Below, one piece after another: positions 62,391 to 64,000 of a DNA stretch of 64,000 nucleotides (the first letter of the stretch is position 1; each line of letters starts with the position of its first letter). The stretch is from Promethearchaeota archaeon. Lineage in GTDB: Archaea > Asgardarchaeota > Lokiarchaeia > Sigyniarchaeales > SOKP01. The stretch is from positions 1-64,000 of the forward strand of contig JAFGOA010000187.1 in the NCBI GenBank assembly GCA_016926735.1, in the 5' to 3' direction. The notes below the pieces were generated by a model. That model was not told where the DNA came from, made no database searches, and saw nothing but the letters and a program-made list of their open reading frames with translations. The position numbers and the translations under genes are program-made.

Positions 62391-64000
62391 TCAATACTCT
62401 TTATATTTCTCTAATTTCTCTTTTAATTCAATCAATTTTTTCATAGCATCTAAAGGTGTTAGATTCTCGATATTAAGTTGATTGATATCGTTTATTATTA
62501 TATTAAGATTTTTATCATAGCTCAATTCTTTTTTGACTATTGGTTTAAAAAAAGATGTCTGAACTGTTTTCTTTTTATTCGATTCTGAAATAGTTTTTTT
62601 TTTTCCTAAAATTTTTGGAAGTTCTTTATTAGTTTTTAAGTTAATATCTGTTAATTTAGAAATAAGATTTTGAAGATCCTTTCTTTTAATTTCTATTTCA
62701 TTATTAAGATTTTCAAGTTGCTTATTTTTATTATGAATTAATTTATCATGATATTTTGTGGTTCCATTACCCAGTTCATTATTATTTTTAATTGTTGTTT
62801 TTAAAGGATCATCTTTCTCGAGTTGCTCTAATATTTTAAATGCCTCTATTATAACATCATCAGGAATTCCTGCTAATTTGGCTATATGTATACCATAGGA
62901 TTTATCAGTACTCCCCTTTTTCAGTTTTCTTATAAAATTTATTGACCCATCATCATTTTCAATAATATCAAGATGATAATTCTTTACTCTTGGTAAATTA
63001 ATTTCAGTTAATTGATGATAGTGAGTACTAAATAAAGTTTTAACACTCATATCATGCAATTTTTCCAAAGTAGCAATTGCAATACTTTGACCATCACTTG
63101 TGCTTGTTCCTCTCCCAAGCTCATCTATAATAACCAAACTGTTTTTTGTAGCATAATTTAAGATTTTTGCAGTTTCTGTCATCTCGATCATAAAAGTTGA
63201 TAATTTTCTTGCTAAATCATCAGAAGCCCCAATTCGTGTAAATATTTGGTCAATTATTCCTATTTTAGCTGAACTTGCTGGAACGAAACAACCCATTTGA
63301 CCAATTAAACATATTAAAGCAACTTGACGTAAAAAAGTGGATTTTCCTGCCATGTTTGGACCAGTTATAATCAGGATTTGTTCATTATCTGTATCAATAT
63401 AACAATCATTAGGTATAAAGCTTTCACTAGTATTCATCTGTTCTATTACAGGATGTCGACCATCTTTAATTTCTATTTTTTTTTTCTTAGTTAATATTGG
63501 TCTACAATAATTATTTTTTTCAGCTAAATCAGCAAAACTACTATAAACATCAATATATGCTAAATTTTTCGAAGTTTCTAATATATCTAATGTATCGTTA
63601 ACGATTTTATCTCTAATCTTACAAAAGAGATTATATTCTAATTCATTTATCTTTTCTTGAGCCGATAATATTTTTTCTTCTAAAATTTTCAAATCTTTTG
63701 TTGTATATCTTTTTGCATTTTTAAGAGTTTGACGTTCTACATAATTTTCGGGAATATTTTTAATCAGTTCAAGGGTTCTATTTGTTATTTGTATGTAATA
63801 TCCTAAAATATTGTTATAACCGACTTTTAATCCTGAATTTAGATTGAAAATCTTTTTTTCTTTTTCCTCATATTCAAGAAGATATTTTTTTCCGTTATTG
63901 AGAATATCTCTAAGATTATCAACTTCCGAATTATATCCCTGTTTAATTATATTTCCATCCTTTATAGTTATTGGAGGATCATCCTTTATTGTATTTTCAA
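62391..64000 (-). CDS. mutS: DNA mismatch repair protein MutS (5' end beyond the window)
   Basis: Mismatch-recognition ATPase. The reading frame continues to the right edge, so about the first third (mismatch-binding and connector domains) is missing from view. Seen here are the core/clamp segment with VGYNNILGYYIQIT (about 63780-63825), the ATPase with GPNMAGKSTFLRQVAL (about 63317-63364), ERIGASDDLARKLSTF-like region written TRIGASDDLA, and Walker B VIIDELGRGTSTSDG near 63105-63150. The C-terminal helix-turn-helix follows. A TTG at 63692 is internal and not the start. mutL is immediately downstream. Confidence 0.96.
   Translation of the reverse strand, partial: ENTIKDDPPITIKDGNIIKQGYNSEVDNLRDILNNGKKYLLEYEEKEKKIFNLNSGLKVGYNNILGYYIQITNRTLELIKNIPENYVERQTLKNAKRYTTKDLKILEEKILSAQEKINELEYNLFCKIRDKIVNDTLDILETSKNLAYIDVYSSFADLAEKNNYCRPILTKKKKIEIKDGRHPVIEQMNTSESFIPNDCYIDTDNEQILIITGPNMAGKSTFLRQVALICLIGQMGCFVPASSAKIGIIDQIFTRIGASDDLARKLSTFMIEMTETAKILNYATKNSLVIIDELGRGTSTSDGQSIAIATLEKLHDMSVKTLFSTHYHQLTEINLPRVKNYHLDIIENDDGSINFIRKLKKGSTDKSYGIHIAKLAGIPDDVIIEAFKILEQLEKDDPLKTTIKNNNELGNGTTKYHDKLIHNKNKQLENLNNEIEIKRKDLQNLISKLTDINLKTNKELPKILGKKKTISESNKKKTVQTSFFKPIVKKELSYDKNLNIIINDINQLNIENLTPLDAMKKLIELKEKLEKYKEY

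Noticed and set aside
63692-63692. TTG as the start of mutS
   Set aside because: Codons upstream continue the MutS sequence (VGYNNILGYY) to the window edge, so the codon is internal.
1-64000. CRISPR arrays, complete IS elements, prophage genes
   Set aside because: No spaced direct repeats, transposase or phage genes were seen anywhere in the window.

Overview
The window is a 64 kb piece of a very AT-rich archaeal chromosome, almost certainly from an Asgard archaeon of the Lokiarchaeia. The case rests on the gene set. There is a eukaryote-like actin (45329-46474), two Ras/Rab-like small GTPases, a roadblock/LC7 protein and a probable longin-like protein. They sit beside purely archaeal information genes: Cdc48, FEN1, Nob1, aIF5A, SRP54, TrmY, RpoK, PAN, Hef and aEF-1beta. 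MutS and MutL, DMT and TauE transporters and many TTG-started genes are also present. No IS element, CRISPR array or phage gene was found.

Layout. 164-3656 is a three-gene amino-sugar catabolic operon. 3807-8668 holds mostly unknown proteins and a sugar kinase. 8805-10580 has a HerA-type ATPase and a small partner. 10678-16321 is a minus-strand information block (aIF5A, NAD kinase, Nob1, FEN1, Cdc48) facing SRP54. 18464-21215 has TrmY, dihydroorotase and AMMECR1. 21292-25826 has a secreted cohesin-like protein, a longin-like protein, an acetyltransferase, an aldolase and a TIM-barrel protein. 26298-32943 is a long minus-strand run with purB, purM, a PfkB kinase, a CPBP protease, a phosphoesterase, roadblock and nadC. 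33508-36330 is tldD-tldE. 36836-41276 has a nucleotide-sugar epimerase, a zinc-ribbon GTPase and Hef. 41483-42079 has a tRNA and rpoK. 43793-47152 has PAN, actin and a GTPase. 47568-55398 is a metabolic block: iorA, three tandem mtdB paralogues, a TauE transporter and iorB. 55441-60242 has a transporter, an acetyltransferase, an aldo/keto reductase and translation-related small proteins. 60358-64000 is mutL with a partial mutS.

The most striking observations concern RNA processing. The iorB gene is interrupted by 30 nt with two in-frame stops. That insert folds into an exact bulge-helix-bulge (BHB) motif, and cutting by the standard rule restores the conserved S-E-M-H-G-L-A-Q-R motif in frame. 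This points to a splicing-endonuclease intron in a protein-coding gene. Separately, the tRNA at 41483-41649 becomes a perfect tRNA-Val(CAC) only if three introns of 33, 29 and about 30 nt are removed, one each in the anticodon stem, variable loop and T loop. Two essential-looking genes (aIF5A and a YfcE/MJ0936-type phosphoesterase) have no ATG/GTG/TTG before their first conserved strand. Both instead carry AUU/AUC codons 6-7 nt after a strong Shine-Dalgarno sequence. Structured non-coding candidates include a perfect interlocking (pseudoknot-type) pair of stems at 58864-58944 and a helix-rich 480 bp gap at 43308-43792.

Metabolically, iorA/iorB (2-keto acid:ferredoxin oxidoreductase) and the mtdB family (methylene-H4MPT dehydrogenase-like) fit an anaerobe that ferments amino acids and runs H4MPT-linked C1 chemistry. 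All product names come from reading motifs by eye; no database search was run.
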